DNA of 44,889 bases from Propionibacteriaceae bacterium AM104-82 (GTDB taxonomy: Bacteria > Actinomycetota > Actinomycetes > Propionibacteriales > Propionibacteriaceae): the NCBI GenBank assembly GCA_027658995.1, contig JAQDQK010000026.1, forward strand, positions 1 through 44,889. The letters run 5' to 3'. A model generated the notes under the pieces. It was given only the letters and a program-made list of their open reading frames with translations. It was not told the DNA's origin and ran no database searches. Positions 25,789 through 34,486 of this stretch are shown here, piece by piece (position 1 is the first letter of the stretch; every line of letters starts with the position of its first letter). The position numbers and the translations under genes are program-made.

Positions 25789-25827
25789 TGACCGTCTTTA
25801 CGTTGCCGGTACGGTCACCCTCGTCGG
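25789..25827 (-). promoter_or_regulatory. Guanidine-III riboswitch (ykkC-III)
   Basis: The 39-base minus-strand RNA aligns along its length with the guanidine-III aptamer known from Thermobifida fusca. It has GACGAGG, CCGUACC and AAGACGG in order. Stem P1 is UGACCGU (25817-25811) with ACGGUCA (25795-25789), where the T. fusca RNA has GCGCCGU/ACGGCGC, so pairing is kept through changed bases. The pseudoknot helix CCG/CGG is one base shorter on both strands, also a matched change. The last stem base is five bases before the GGAGG of the hydrolase gene, so ligand binding probably controls translation start. Guanidine-III RNAs occur mainly in actinobacteria and switch on guanidine-handling genes. 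Confidence 0.82.
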
Positions 25828-25854
25828 TAGGGGCTCCAATGCCTCCTTTACCAT

Positions 25855-25883
25855 CCCTATCAAATCGTGGATGGGCGAGTCAA
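25855..25883 (-). promoter_or_regulatory. Predicted promoter of the guanidine operon
   Basis: TTGACT (25878-25883, minus strand) is followed after 17 bases by ATAGGG, a weak -10. Transcription would start about 20 bases before the riboswitch and give a leader of roughly 70 bases. Confidence 0.45.
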
Positions 25884-25898
25884 GGGTTGCGGAGGATT

Positions 25899-25923
25899 CG
25901 CGGCGCGCGCTCGGCGCGCCGCG
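25899..25923. terminator. Hairpin after the suf operon
   Basis: A 10-bp perfect GC stem (25899-25908 with 25914-25923, loop of 5) lies 13 bases past the sufT stop. There is no T-run, so termination strength is uncertain. It separates the suf operon from the guanidine operon promoter. Confidence 0.55.
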
Positions 25924-25936
25924 ACACCGCTGACGG

Positions 25937-26329
25937 CTACAGGTTGTAGCCGATGGCGCGCAGTTGCTCGCGCCCGTCCTCGGAGATCATCTCGAGGGTC
26001 CACGGCGGCAGCCAGACCCAGTTGATGGTCACGGAGTTCGCCAGCCCGTCGAGCACGTACTTGGTGTCGTACTCGATCTTGTCTGTCAGCGGGCAGGTGG
26101 GTGAGGTCAGCGTCATGTCGATGGTGACGTCGCCCTCGTCGTCGACCTGGACGCCGTAGACGAGGCCGAGGTCGACGACGTTGACCATCAGCTCGGGGTC
26201 GACGACGTCCTTCATGGCCTCGAGGATCTCGTCCTCTGCCGGCACCACGGACGGCGGGTTGGGGCTGAGGTCGACGTCGGGCAGCTCGTCCTTGACGAGG
26301 TCGCTCGGGCGCTGCTCGTGGTTGTACAT
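25937..26329 (-). CDS. sufT: SufT, Fe-S cluster assembly/maturation factor
   Basis: A 130-residue DUF59/MIP18 protein with the core VDPELMVNVVDLGLVYGV (about 44-60) and the conserved Cys79 in TSPTCPLTD. SufT helps deliver Fe-S clusters to target enzymes. The upstream 22 residues of the open frame are not part of the family; MYNHEQRP has AAGGAG eight bases upstream and its ATG overlaps the sufU stop (TGATG). It is the last gene of the suf operon. Confidence 0.93.
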   Translation of the reverse strand: MYNHEQRPSDLVKDELPDVDLSPNPPSVVPAEDEILEAMKDVVDPELMVNVVDLGLVYGVQVDDEGDVTIDMTLTSPTCPLTDKIEYDTKYVLDGLANSVTINWVWLPPWTLEMISEDGREQLRAIGYNL

Positions 26330-26772
26330 CAGTTCTCCTTGGTGGTTGCTTGCAGGGTGGCGTCGCGCATGGCTGACCACCCGAGGAGTGCGCACTTGAC
26401 GCGGGCCGGGAACTTGGAGACCCCCGCGAACGCGATGGCGTCCTCGAAGGTGTCCTCGTCTGGTTCGATCCTGCCCTGCGACTGCATCATCTCGAGGAAC
26501 TTGTCGTGCAGGTCGAGGGCGTGTTCGACGGTGCCGCCGATCAGCAGGTCGCCCATCACCGAGGTGGAGGCCTGCGAGATGGAGCAGCCCTCCGCGTGGT
26601 AGGAGATGTCGGAGACGGTGTCGCCGTCGAGGTGCACCCGCAGCGTCAGTTCGTCGCCGCAGGACGGGTTGACATGGTGGACCTCCGCCTCGTAGGGCTC
26701 CCGAAGCCCCGAGTGGTGCTTCTCCCGGTAGTGGTCGAGGATGATCGTCTGGTACAGCTCGTCGATGTTCAT
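26329..26772 (-). CDS. sufU: SufU, zinc-dependent sulfur transfer protein
   Basis: A 147-residue SufU. The zinc ligands and sulfur acceptor are in place: Cys38 and Asp40 (PSCGDE), Cys63 (AEGCSIS) and Cys127 (VKCALL). SufU takes persulfide from the cysteine desulfurase SufS and passes it to the SufBCD scaffold. It starts eight bases after sufS, with AGGAGGG as ribosome binding site, and its stop overlaps the sufT start. Confidence 0.95.
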   Translation of the reverse strand: MNIDELYQTIILDHYREKHHSGLREPYEAEVHHVNPSCGDELTLRVHLDGDTVSDISYHAEGCSISQASTSVMGDLLIGGTVEHALDLHDKFLEMMQSQGRIEPDEDTFEDAIAFAGVSKFPARVKCALLGWSAMRDATLQATTKEN

Positions 26773-26780
26773 TGCCCTCC

Positions 26781-28022
26781 TCAGAAGCGCGGGGCGAAGT
26801 AGTTGCGGGTGAAGACGAGCGCGTCGGCGAGCGCGTCGATCTCCTGCCTTGTGGTGTAGAGGTAGCTGGACGCGCGGGTCGAGCTCTGGTGGCCGAGGCG
26901 CTTGTGCAGCGGGCGGGCGCAGTGGTGGCCGCCGCGGATGGCGACGCCGCGGGAGTCGAGGACCTGCATCACGTCGTGCGGGTGGACGCCCTTGAGGTTG
27001 AACGAGATGGCGCTGCCGCGCTCGACCGCCTCGGTGGGTCCCAGGATGACGAGGTCGTCGATCGAGGTGAGCTTGTCGAGCGCGTAGCCGGTCAGTTCGT
27101 CGTCGTGTGCGGCGATCTCGTCCATGCCGATGCCCTGCAGGTAGTCGACCGCGGCGCCGAGCCCGACGGCCTGCGCGATCGGCGGGGTGCCTGCCTCGAA
27201 CCGTGCGGGCGGTGCCGCGTAGGTCGACTTCACCATCTCGACGATCTCGATCATCTCGCCGCCGCCGAGGAAGGGCGGAAGTTCTGCGAGCAGGTCGTAG
27301 CGCCCCCACAGCACGCCGATGCCGGTGGGGCCGACCATCTTGTGGCCGGTGAACGCGACGAGGTCGGCGCCGAGCGCGGCGACGTCGGTCGCCTGGTGCG
27401 GGACGGCCTGGGAGGCGTCGACGACCATCACTGCCCCGACGGCGTGCGCCTTCGCGGCGATGTCGGCGATCGGGTTGCGGGTGCCGAGAACGTTGGAGAC
27501 CCAGGTCAGCGACACGACCTTGGTGCGCTCGTTGATGAGGTGCTCGCGTTCGGCCTTCTCCAGGTCGAGGCGGCCGTCGTCGGTGATGTCGAACCAGCGC
27601 AGCGTCGCCCCGGTGCGCTGGCAGGCCATCTGCCAGGGCACGATGTTGGAGTGGTGCTCCATGACGGAGATGACCACCTCGTCGCCCGGGCCGATCCGGG
27701 ACGAGAGGGTGGTGGCGGCCAGGTTGAGCGCCTCGGACGCGTTCTTGGTGAACACGATCTCCTCGGCCCGGGCCGCCCCGATGAACGAGCCGACCTTCGC
27801 CCGCGCGCCCTCGAACGCCTCGGTCGCCTCGGCGCCGAGCAGGTGCATGGCGCGGGCGACGTTGGCGTTGTGCTCGAGGTAGTGCCGCTCGACGGCCTCG
27901 ACGACCTGGCGCGGCTTCTGCGAGGTGTTGGCCGAGTCGAGGTACACCAGCGGCTGCTCCCCCACCCTGCGCTGCAGGATCGGGAAGTCCTCGCGGATCT
28001 TTTCGACGTCGTACACGCTCAT
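26781..28022 (-). CDS. sufS: Cysteine desulfurase SufS
   Basis: This 413-residue PLP enzyme removes sulfur from cysteine and holds it as a persulfide. Lys228 in TGHKMVGPTG binds PLP, and Cys368 in RGGHHCARPLH is the persulfide site. The length and the short active-site loop match group II desulfurases that work with SufU, which is encoded next. ATG 28022 is preferred to the GTG one codon upstream; AGGAA lies just ahead. A 357-base gene-free block separates it from sufC, so it may have its own promoter or depend on read-through. Confidence 0.96.
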   Translation of the reverse strand: MSVYDVEKIREDFPILQRRVGEQPLVYLDSANTSQKPRQVVEAVERHYLEHNANVARAMHLLGAEATEAFEGARAKVGSFIGAARAEEIVFTKNASEALNLAATTLSSRIGPGDEVVISVMEHHSNIVPWQMACQRTGATLRWFDITDDGRLDLEKAEREHLINERTKVVSLTWVSNVLGTRNPIADIAAKAHAVGAVMVVDASQAVPHQATDVAALGADLVAFTGHKMVGPTGIGVLWGRYDLLAELPPFLGGGEMIEIVEMVKSTYAAPPARFEAGTPPIAQAVGLGAAVDYLQGIGMDEIAAHDDELTGYALDKLTSIDDLVILGPTEAVERGSAISFNLKGVHPHDVMQVLDSRGVAIRGGHHCARPLHKRLGHQSSTRASSYLYTTRQEIDALADALVFTRNYFAPRF

Positions 28023-28110
28023 CACTTCCTGGTTGATTGGCCCGAGGGCCTTGGTTCAATTATCGCCCGCGCCGTCCCGCCCGCTCGCCGGTCTCGGACG
28101 GATTACGTCG

Positions 28111-28210
28111 CGAGACCAGCTCAGGAGCCGGGCCAAGCACAAGCGAAGCGAGTGCCGATCCCTCACCACTCAGCAGCGAGACCAGGCACGAGCGAAGCGA
28201 TGTGCCGGGA
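28111..28210. repeat. Two copies of a short hairpin repeat
   Basis: Both copies share CGAGACCAG followed by GCAC-RAGCGAAGCGA-(G)TGCC. The GCAC motifs are 49 bases apart (28137-28140 and 28186-28189). In the second copy GGCAC pairs with GTGCC around AGCGAAGCGA. This has the look of a REP- or MITE-like family. Confidence 0.6.
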
Positions 28211-28243
28211 CCCCACCAACCCGAGCCAGTCATCGCGAGAGCT

Positions 28244-28340
28244 CCGGCCCTAGGCGCCCGTCTCGCAAGGCCGACGACCGAGGCAGGGCTTACGCCCGCC
28301 GAGGAAGGAGAACGCAGCGAGACGGGATGCATAGGGCCGG
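28244..28340. repeat. Long imperfect inverted repeat
   Basis: The left arm 28244-28266 and right arm 28317-28340 match as CCGGCCCTA and CCCGTCTCGC blocks with a 4-5 base mismatch between. They enclose 50 bases that include a smaller hairpin (GGC-A-GGGC with GCCCGCC). It could form a large stem-loop in the mRNA between sufC and sufS. Confidence 0.7.
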
Positions 28341-28379
28341 AGATCGGACACGTGAAGGCTTCGTCAACGCCTGACGAAG

Positions 28380-29144
<765 letters not shown>

Positions 29145-29156
29145 GTGTCTGTACTC

Positions 29157-29519
29157 CTAGTTTTCTTCAAAATTCAGTGGGTTGTCGGGATCGACGAGGA
29201 TGTCGTCTCCCTCGATCCGGACGGGGAACACCCGCACGGGTTTGGTCGCCGGCAGGTTCAGGGCCTTACCGGTGCGCAGGTCGAAGGTCGACCCGTGCAG
29301 GTAGCACTCGATGGTGCAGTCGATCACGTCGCCCTCGCTGAGCGGCACCTTGGCGTGGCTGCACTCGTTCTCGATGGCGTACAGGACGCCCTCGTGGCGC
29401 ACCAGCGCGACCTCAAGCTCGCCGTCATCCTCCCGGCCCGATCCGGTCTCGGGGACCTCGCAGGCCAGGGGGATGTCGTCTCTGAGCTCGTCGGTCGTGG
29501 CGACGGGAACGAAGGTCAC
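29157..29519 (-). CDS. Rieske-type [2Fe-2S] ferredoxin
   Basis: A 120-residue soluble Rieske protein with cluster ligands Cys53, His55 (ECSHAKVPL) and Cys72, His75 (ECYLHGST), like the ferredoxin subunits of dioxygenases or NirD. The GTG start overlaps the sufD stop (GTGA), so it is translated with the suf genes. A non-haem ferredoxin between sufD and sufC is a regular feature of actinobacterial suf operons; an electron-donor role in cluster building is assumed, not shown. The longer open frame upstream is an artefact of the GC-rich sufD gene. Confidence 0.93.
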   Translation of the reverse strand: MTFVPVATTDELRDDIPLACEVPETGSGREDDGELEVALVRHEGVLYAIENECSHAKVPLSEGDVIDCTIECYLHGSTFDLRTGKALNLPATKPVRVFPVRIEGDDILVDPDNPLNFEEN

Positions 29520-30691
29520 GCGTGATCCGCCGTCCGGGTGGTGCCGTGGACCAGCGCCAGTTCGCGCTCGACCTGCTCCAGGAGCTTGCGCTCGATGTGC
29601 TCGACGCCGACGCGGCGGATGATGTCGTTGAAGAAGCCGTGCACGATCAGCCGGCGCGACTCCTCCTCCGAGATGCCGCGGCTCATCAGGTAGAAGAGCT
29701 GGTTGTCGTCGAAGCGGCCGGTGCTGGACGCGTGGCCCGCGCCGGCGATCTCGCCGGTCTCGATCTCGAGGTTCGGGACCGAGTCGGCCTGGCAGCCCTC
29801 GGAGAGCACCAGGTTCTTGTTGCTCTCGTAGGTCTCGATGCCGAGCGCCTGCTTGCGGATCAGCACGTCGCCGATCCAGACGGAGTGCGCGCCCTTGCCC
29901 TGCAGCGCGCCGCGGTAGTCGACGTTCGACTTGGTGTTGGGCTCGTTGTGGTCGACGAACATGCGGTGCTCGATGTCCTGACCGGCGTCGGCGAAGTAGA
30001 TGCCGAACTGTTCGAGCTGGCCGCCGGGGCCGTTGTAGCGGGCGCGCTCGGCGATGCGGATGGCTCGGCCACCCATCGAGGCGTGCACGGTGCGGACCTG
30101 CGCGTCGCGGCCGACCTCGACGGAGATCTGGCCGCCGTGGATGCTGTCGCCCGCCCAGTCGTTGACGTAGACGAGATTGATCTGGGCGCCTGCCCCGATC
30201 CGGAAGTCGTACTTCGCGGAGTACTTGGCGGAGCCCTCGAAGCGAAGGACGAGCGTCGCCTTGCTGTGCGGGCCGAACTCGGCGACGAAGGTCTCGGCGA
30301 CCTGGGCGCCGTCGCCGCGTCCGATGAACACGATGGGCTCGTCGATCTCGACGTCGGCGGGCACGCGCAGGTAGTGGGCCTGTGCGCTGCGCTCGGCTGC
30401 GATGGCCGAGATCCGGTCGACGGGGGGCTCGATGGCGACCTCGCGCGCCTCTGCGGCGGTGATGGTCTTCCACTCGACGCCGTCGGGGAGCTCGCCGCTC
30501 CAGTCGAGCCCGCCGAGGGCCTCGCCCTGCTGCAGCAGCGGCTTCAGCGTGCGGATCGGCGAGAACCGCCAGATCTCCTCACGGCCGGTCGGCATGGGGT
30601 GCTTGTCGACGTCGTAGCTCGGCTCCGGGTGCAGGTGCGACTCGATGGTCTCGATCGCGCCGGCGACATTGGGCACGGTTGCAGTAGTCAA
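29516..30691 (-). CDS. sufD: SufD, Fe-S scaffold subunit
   Basis: A 391-residue SufD, the partner of SufB in the SufBC2D scaffold. The beta-helix core and the C-terminal SufBD signature ([20 protein letters not shown], then LIVHGFFNDII with a conserved His) are clear. The only start that gives a typical N-terminus (MTTATVPN) is TTG at 30691, with a weak GAGAC-type ribosome binding site about 10 bases upstream; GTG at 30676 is possible. It lies 51 bases after sufB. Confidence 0.93.
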   Translation of the reverse strand: MTTATVPNVAGAIETIESHLHPEPSYDVDKHPMPTGREEIWRFSPIRTLKPLLQQGEALGGLDWSGELPDGVEWKTITAAEAREVAIEPPVDRISAIAAERSAQAHYLRVPADVEIDEPIVFIGRGDGAQVAETFVAEFGPHSKATLVLRFEGSAKYSAKYDFRIGAGAQINLVYVNDWAGDSIHGGQISVEVGRDAQVRTVHASMGGRAIRIAERARYNGPGGQLEQFGIYFADAGQDIEHRMFVDHNEPNTKSNVDYRGALQGKGAHSVWIGDVLIRKQALGIETYESNKNLVLSEGCQADSVPNLEIETGEIAGAGHASSTGRFDDNQLFYLMSRGISEEESRRLIVHGFFNDIIRRVGVEHIERKLLEQVERELALVHGTTRTADHA

Positions 30692-30742
30692 ATCAACTGT
30701 CTCTTTCTCAGGAAATTTCGTGGGTGGGCGCGGTCTCGACGA

Positions 30743-32200
30743 TCAGCCGACCGCACCCTCCATCTGCAGCTCGATGAGGCGGTTCAGCTCGAGGGCGTAC
30801 TCCATGGGCAGCTCGCGGGCGATCGGCTCGATGAAGCCGCGCACGATCATGGCCATGGCCTCGTCCTCCTCCATGCCGCGCGACATCAGGTAGAAGAGCT
30901 GGTCCTCGGAGACCTTCGACACGGTGGCCTCGTGGGCCATCGACACGTCCTCTTCGCGGACGTCGACGTAGGGGTAGGTGTCGGAGCGCGACACGTTGTC
31001 GACGAGCAGCGCGTCACACTTGACCGACGATGCCGAGTGGTTGGCGCCCGGGTCGACCTGGACGAGGCCGCGGTAGGACGCGCGTCCGCCGGAGCGGGCG
31101 ACCGACTTCGAGATGATCGAGCTGGACGTGTTGGGCGCGCAGTGGACCATCTTGGAGCCGGTGTCCTGGTGCTGGCCCTCGCCCGCGAAGGCGATCGAGA
31201 GGGTCTCGCCGCGGGCGTGGTCGCCCATCAGGTAGACGGCCGGGTACTTCATGGTCACCTTGGAGCCGATGTTGCCGTCGACCCATTCCATGGTGGCGCC
31301 CGCCTCGCAGGTAGCGCGCTTGGTGACCAGGTTGTACACGTTGTTGGACCAGTTCTGGATGGTCGTGTAGCGCACCCGGGCGTTCTTCTTGACGATGATC
31401 TCGACGACGGCGGAGTGCAGCGAGTCCGACTTGTAGATCGGCGCGGTGCAGCCCTCGACATAGTGCACGTAGGAGTCCTCGTCGGCGATGATCAGCGTGC
31501 GCTCGAACTGGCCCATGTTCTCCGTGTTGATGCGGAAGTAGGCCTGCAGCGGGATCGACACGTGGACGCCCTTGGGGACGTAGATGAACGAGCCACCCGA
31601 CCAGACGGCGGTGTTCAGCGACGCGAACTTGTTGTCGCCGACGGGGATGACGGTGCCGAAGTGCTCCTGGAAGATCTCCGGGTGCTCACGCAGCGCGGTG
31701 TCTGTGTCGAGGAAGATGACGCCCTGACGCTCGAGCTCCTCGTTGATCTTGTGGTAGACGACCTCGGACTCGTACTGGGCGGCGACGCCCGCGACGAGGC
31801 GCGCCTTCTCCGCCTCGGGGATGCCGAGCCGGTCGTAGGTGTTCTTGATGTCCTCCGGGAGGTCCTCCCAGGTCTGGGCCTGCTTCTCGGTGGAGCGCAC
31901 AAAGTACTTGATGTTGTCGAAGTCGATGTCGCTGAGGTCGGCGCCCCACTTCGGCATGGGCTTCTTTTCGAAGAGCTTCAGGCCCTTGAGGCGCAGGTCG
32001 AGCATCCACTGGGGCTCGTCCTTCATCTCGGAGATGTTGGCGACGACGGCCTCGTTGAGGCCGCGCTTGGCCGCGGCGCCCGCGGTGTCGGTGTCGTGCC
32101 ACCCCCACTTGTAGCTGGAGAGCGCCTCGATGTGTTCGTCCTGCGTTGCACCCAATCCGGGTGCCTGCGGTGCGGTCTGCGTCATATCCGTATCCGTCAC
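30743..32200 (-). CDS. sufB: SufB, Fe-S scaffold subunit
   Basis: About 485 residues. SufB is the subunit on which the cluster is built. The core stretches are typical ([51 protein letters not shown]) and the C-terminus has [20 protein letters not shown]. The GTG start at 32200 overlaps the sufR stop (GTGA); an ATG five codons later is an alternative. Because sufR comes first and is overlapped, the operon is under its own repressor. Confidence 0.96.
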   Translation of the reverse strand: MTDTDMTQTAPQAPGLGATQDEHIEALSSYKWGWHDTDTAGAAAKRGLNEAVVANISEMKDEPQWMLDLRLKGLKLFEKKPMPKWGADLSDIDFDNIKYFVRSTEKQAQTWEDLPEDIKNTYDRLGIPEAEKARLVAGVAAQYESEVVYHKINEELERQGVIFLDTDTALREHPEIFQEHFGTVIPVGDNKFASLNTAVWSGGSFIYVPKGVHVSIPLQAYFRINTENMGQFERTLIIADEDSYVHYVEGCTAPIYKSDSLHSAVVEIIVKKNARVRYTTIQNWSNNVYNLVTKRATCEAGATMEWVDGNIGSKVTMKYPAVYLMGDHARGETLSIAFAGEGQHQDTGSKMVHCAPNTSSSIISKSVARSGGRASYRGLVQVDPGANHSASSVKCDALLVDNVSRSDTYPYVDVREEDVSMAHEATVSKVSEDQLFYLMSRGMEEDEAMAMIVRGFIEPIARELPMEYALELNRLIELQMEGAVG

Positions 32201-32877
32201 TTTCTTTTCGGGATGTTGGGAGTGGGAAGTGGTGTGGGGACGTGCGTGGTGCACACGCCGTCGCCGTGGGCGATGGTCGCGAGCCGCTGCACGTGGCTGC
32301 CGAGCAGCCGGGCGAACAGTTGGGTCTCGACCTCGCAGAGCACGGGGAAGGCGGCCGCGACGTGCGCGACCGGGCAGTGGTGCTGCAGCAACTGGTTGCC
32401 GGAGTGCACCGGGCGAACCGAGGGGGCATACCCGTCGACCTCGAGCGCCTCGACGAGCGCCTCGATGGTGCTCTGCTCCGGGTTGGCCTCGCGGGAGCGC
32501 AGGAAGCGTTCCTCGATGCAGGCGAACTGTTCGACGGAGAGTTCACGCACGGCGTTCGGGCCGACCTCCGCGGACAGCCGACGCAGCGCGGCGATGGCCA
32601 GCGCGTCGTAGGCCTGCCGGAACTCGGCGCGGCCCGCGTCGGTGAGCACGAAGACCTTCGACGGCCTGCCGCGGCCTCGGGCACCGTAGACGCGTTCCTC
32701 GCGCGAGGTGAGGATGCCCTCGTCCAGCAGCCCCGTGAGGTGGCGGCGGATCGCGGCGGGCGTCAGGTCAAGGCGTTCGGCGAGTTGCCGGGCGGTCTGG
32801 GGACCGTCGTGCAGGATGAGGTCGACGACTCGTTGCCGGGTCGGGACCTCGGCCTCAAGCTCAGTTGGAGCGGTCAT
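32197..32877 (-). CDS. sufR: SufR, Fe-S-sensing repressor of the suf operon
   Basis: A 226-residue regulator with an N-terminal winged helix (about 12-75: [22 protein letters not shown]) and a C-terminal sensor part with Cys168 (QHHCPVAH), Cys181 (LCEVE) and Cys209 (GDGVCTTH), the spacing expected for cluster ligands in SufR. It represses suf when clusters are plentiful. GGGAGG lies about nine bases before the ATG. It is the first gene of the suf operon and is divergent from an ABC transporter gene. Confidence 0.94.
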   Translation of the reverse strand: MTAPTELEAEVPTRQRVVDLILHDGPQTARQLAERLDLTPAAIRRHLTGLLDEGILTSREERVYGARGRGRPSKVFVLTDAGRAEFRQAYDALAIAALRRLSAEVGPNAVRELSVEQFACIEERFLRSREANPEQSTIEALVEALEVDGYAPSVRPVHSGNQLLQHHCPVAHVAAAFPVLCEVETQLFARLLGSHVQRLATIAHGDGVCTTHVPTPLPTPNIPKRK

Positions 32878-32966
32878 CCAGGTTCACCTCCCACCGCACG
32901 GCCAAGGAATCCCCAAGGCCCCAATTAGCTTACGCCAGTCTTGCCAATTCTCCTTCAGGATTCAAG

Positions 32967-32985
32967 CAAGGTTTGCCTAACCCCG
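32967..32985. promoter_or_regulatory. Possible iron (DtxR/IdeR) box upstream of sufR
   Basis: AGGTTTGCCTAACC matches the centre of the DtxR/IdeR consensus at about 13 of 19 positions by eye. It is about 90 bases upstream of sufR. It would link suf expression to iron, but the match is partial. Confidence 0.4.
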
Positions 32986-33017
32986 GGCGCGGGTGGGGAG
33001 CCCTCAGCGAACGCGGC

Positions 33018-33023
33018 TAGGCT
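33018..33023 (+). promoter_or_regulatory. -10 element of a leaderless ABC exporter transcript
   Basis: TAGGCT ends exactly six bases before the GTG at 33030, with no ribosome binding site between. Confidence 0.5.
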
Positions 33024-33029
33024 GACCGG

Positions 33030-33731
33030 GTGCCTGCCCTCCAATCCAACGATCTCGTCGTCACGTTCGGCAGCCTCCGCGCCCTCGACGGGCTGACGTT
33101 GACCGCGGAGTCCGGCCAGGTCACGGCGCTGCTCGGGCCCAACGGGGCGGGCAAGACCACCTTCATCCGCTGCTGCACCGGGCTCGCCCGGCCCGCCTCC
33201 GGCACGCTGACGATCCTGGGCGGCGAGCCGGGCAGCGCGGCGGTGCTGCCGAAGATCGGGCTGATGCCCCAGTCGACCGGCGCCTGGTCCGGTGTGCGCG
33301 CGGGCGAACTGCTCCGTTATCTGGCGCGCCTCTACGCCGACCCACAGCCCGTCGACGACCTCATCGCTCTGCTCGGCATCGGCGCATTCGAGGCGACGCC
33401 CTACCGCAGGCTCTCGGGGGGCCAGCAGCAGGCCGTGAACCTGGCCGGCGCCCTCGTCGGCCGTCCGGCGCTCGTCTTCCTCGACGAGCCGACGGCCGGG
33501 CTCGACCCGCGCGCAAGGCGGCTGACGTGGGACGTGGTGCGCAGCCTGCGCGACTCCGACGTCGCGGTGCTGCTGACCACCCACGACATGGCGGAGGCGG
33601 CCGAACTGGCCGACCGGGTCCACATCATCGACCACGGCGCCGTCCGCGCCAGCGGCACCGCCGAAGAACTCGCCGTCGACGGGTCCCTGGAGGACGCCTA
33701 CCTGCGCTACACCTCGGGAGAGCCGCGATGA
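33030..33731 (+). CDS. ABC transporter ATP-binding protein (CcmA/DrrA type)
   Basis: A 233-residue ATPase with Walker A GPNGAGKTT (36-44), signature LSGGQQQ and Walker B LVFLDEPTAGLD, followed by THDMAEAAELADRV as in DrrA-type exporters. It is coupled to the permease gene (GATGA overlap) and then ctaA. This ABC pair between sufR and the heme A synthase gene is conserved in actinobacteria, including mycobacteria; the substrate is unknown. Confidence 0.9.
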   Translation: MPALQSNDLVVTFGSLRALDGLTLTAESGQVTALLGPNGAGKTTFIRCCTGLARPASGTLTILGGEPGSAAVLPKIGLMPQSTGAWSGVRAGELLRYLARLYADPQPVDDLIALLGIGAFEATPYRRLSGGQQQAVNLAGALVGRPALVFLDEPTAGLDPRARRLTWDVVRSLRDSDVAVLLTTHDMAEAAELADRVHIIDHGAVRASGTAEELAVDGSLEDAYLRYTSGEPR

Positions 33732-34486
33732 GCCTCGACTTCACGCCCCACCCCGCCGCCGCGCCGCCGCTGACCCGGATCTGGGCGCAGGCCCGGATGG
33801 AGGCGACCCTGATCCTGCGCAACGGCGAGCAGGCGCTGCTCGCCGTGGTGATCCCCGTCGCCGTCCTGGTGGGCGCCGCGTTCTTCGGCGACCGGCTCGG
33901 CCTCGGGCTGCAGCAGAGCGCGCCGTCGGTGCTCGCGCTCGCGATGTGGAGTTCCGGCCTGACCACGCTGGCGATCGCGACCGGCTTCGAGCGCCGCTAC
34001 AACGTCCTCGAACGGCTCGCCGCGACCCCGCTCGGTCGGCCAGGCATCCTCGCGGGCAAGGGGCTCGGCATCGCGCTGATCACAGCGGGCCAGGTCGCCC
34101 TGCTCGCCGTCATCGCCTTGGCGCTCGGGTGGCGCCCCGTCTTCTCCCCCGCCGCGCTGCTGGTGGCGCTGCTCGTCTCGGTGCTGTCGATGGGCGCCTT
34201 CGCCGGCCTGGCGCTAGCGATCTCCGGGTCGCTGCGCCCGGAGGCGACCCTCGCGGTCGCCAACCTGGCCTACCTCGTCGGCATGCCGCTGGGGATCCTG
34301 CTGCCCGCCGACCGGTTCCCCGACTGGGCAGCGCGGATCGTGCAAGGGCTGCCCACCGGCGCCCTCGGTGAGGCGCTCCGGGCCGCCTCTCAGGGGCAGG
34401 CCCTGGGCTGGCCGGTGCTGGTGTCCGCGCTGTGGCTGATCGGCGCCCTGGCGCTCGCATGGAAGGTGTTCAAGTGGACCTCATGA
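33728..34486 (+). CDS. ABC-2 type transporter permease
   Basis: A 252-residue membrane protein with six likely transmembrane segments (first ALLAVVIPVAVLVGAAFF; last VLVSALWLIGALALAW) and the conserved RYNVLERLAATPLGR stretch of ABC-2 permeases. It pairs with the ATPase encoded just before, and its stop overlaps the ctaA start (ATGA). Confidence 0.88.
   Translation: MSLDFTPHPAAAPPLTRIWAQARMEATLILRNGEQALLAVVIPVAVLVGAAFFGDRLGLGLQQSAPSVLALAMWSSGLTTLAIATGFERRYNVLERLAATPLGRPGILAGKGLGIALITAGQVALLAVIALALGWRPVFSPAALLVALLVSVLSMGAFAGLALAISGSLRPEATLAVANLAYLVGMPLGILLPADRFPDWAARIVQGLPTGALGEALRAASQGQALGWPVLVSALWLIGALALAWKVFKWTS

Larger units (their letters stand above)
28023..28379. other. Gene-free repeat block between sufC and sufS
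   Basis: This 357-base stretch has no supported gene on either strand. It contains two copies of a short repeat and a long imperfect inverted repeat, listed separately. The block looks like a dispersed intergenic element inserted into the suf operon. Confidence 0.6.

Noticed and set aside
29522..32611. A 1029-codon plus-strand frame opposite sufD, sufB and sufR
   Set aside because: It spans three real genes on the other strand and has the Val/Leu/Asp/Arg bias of a shadow frame.
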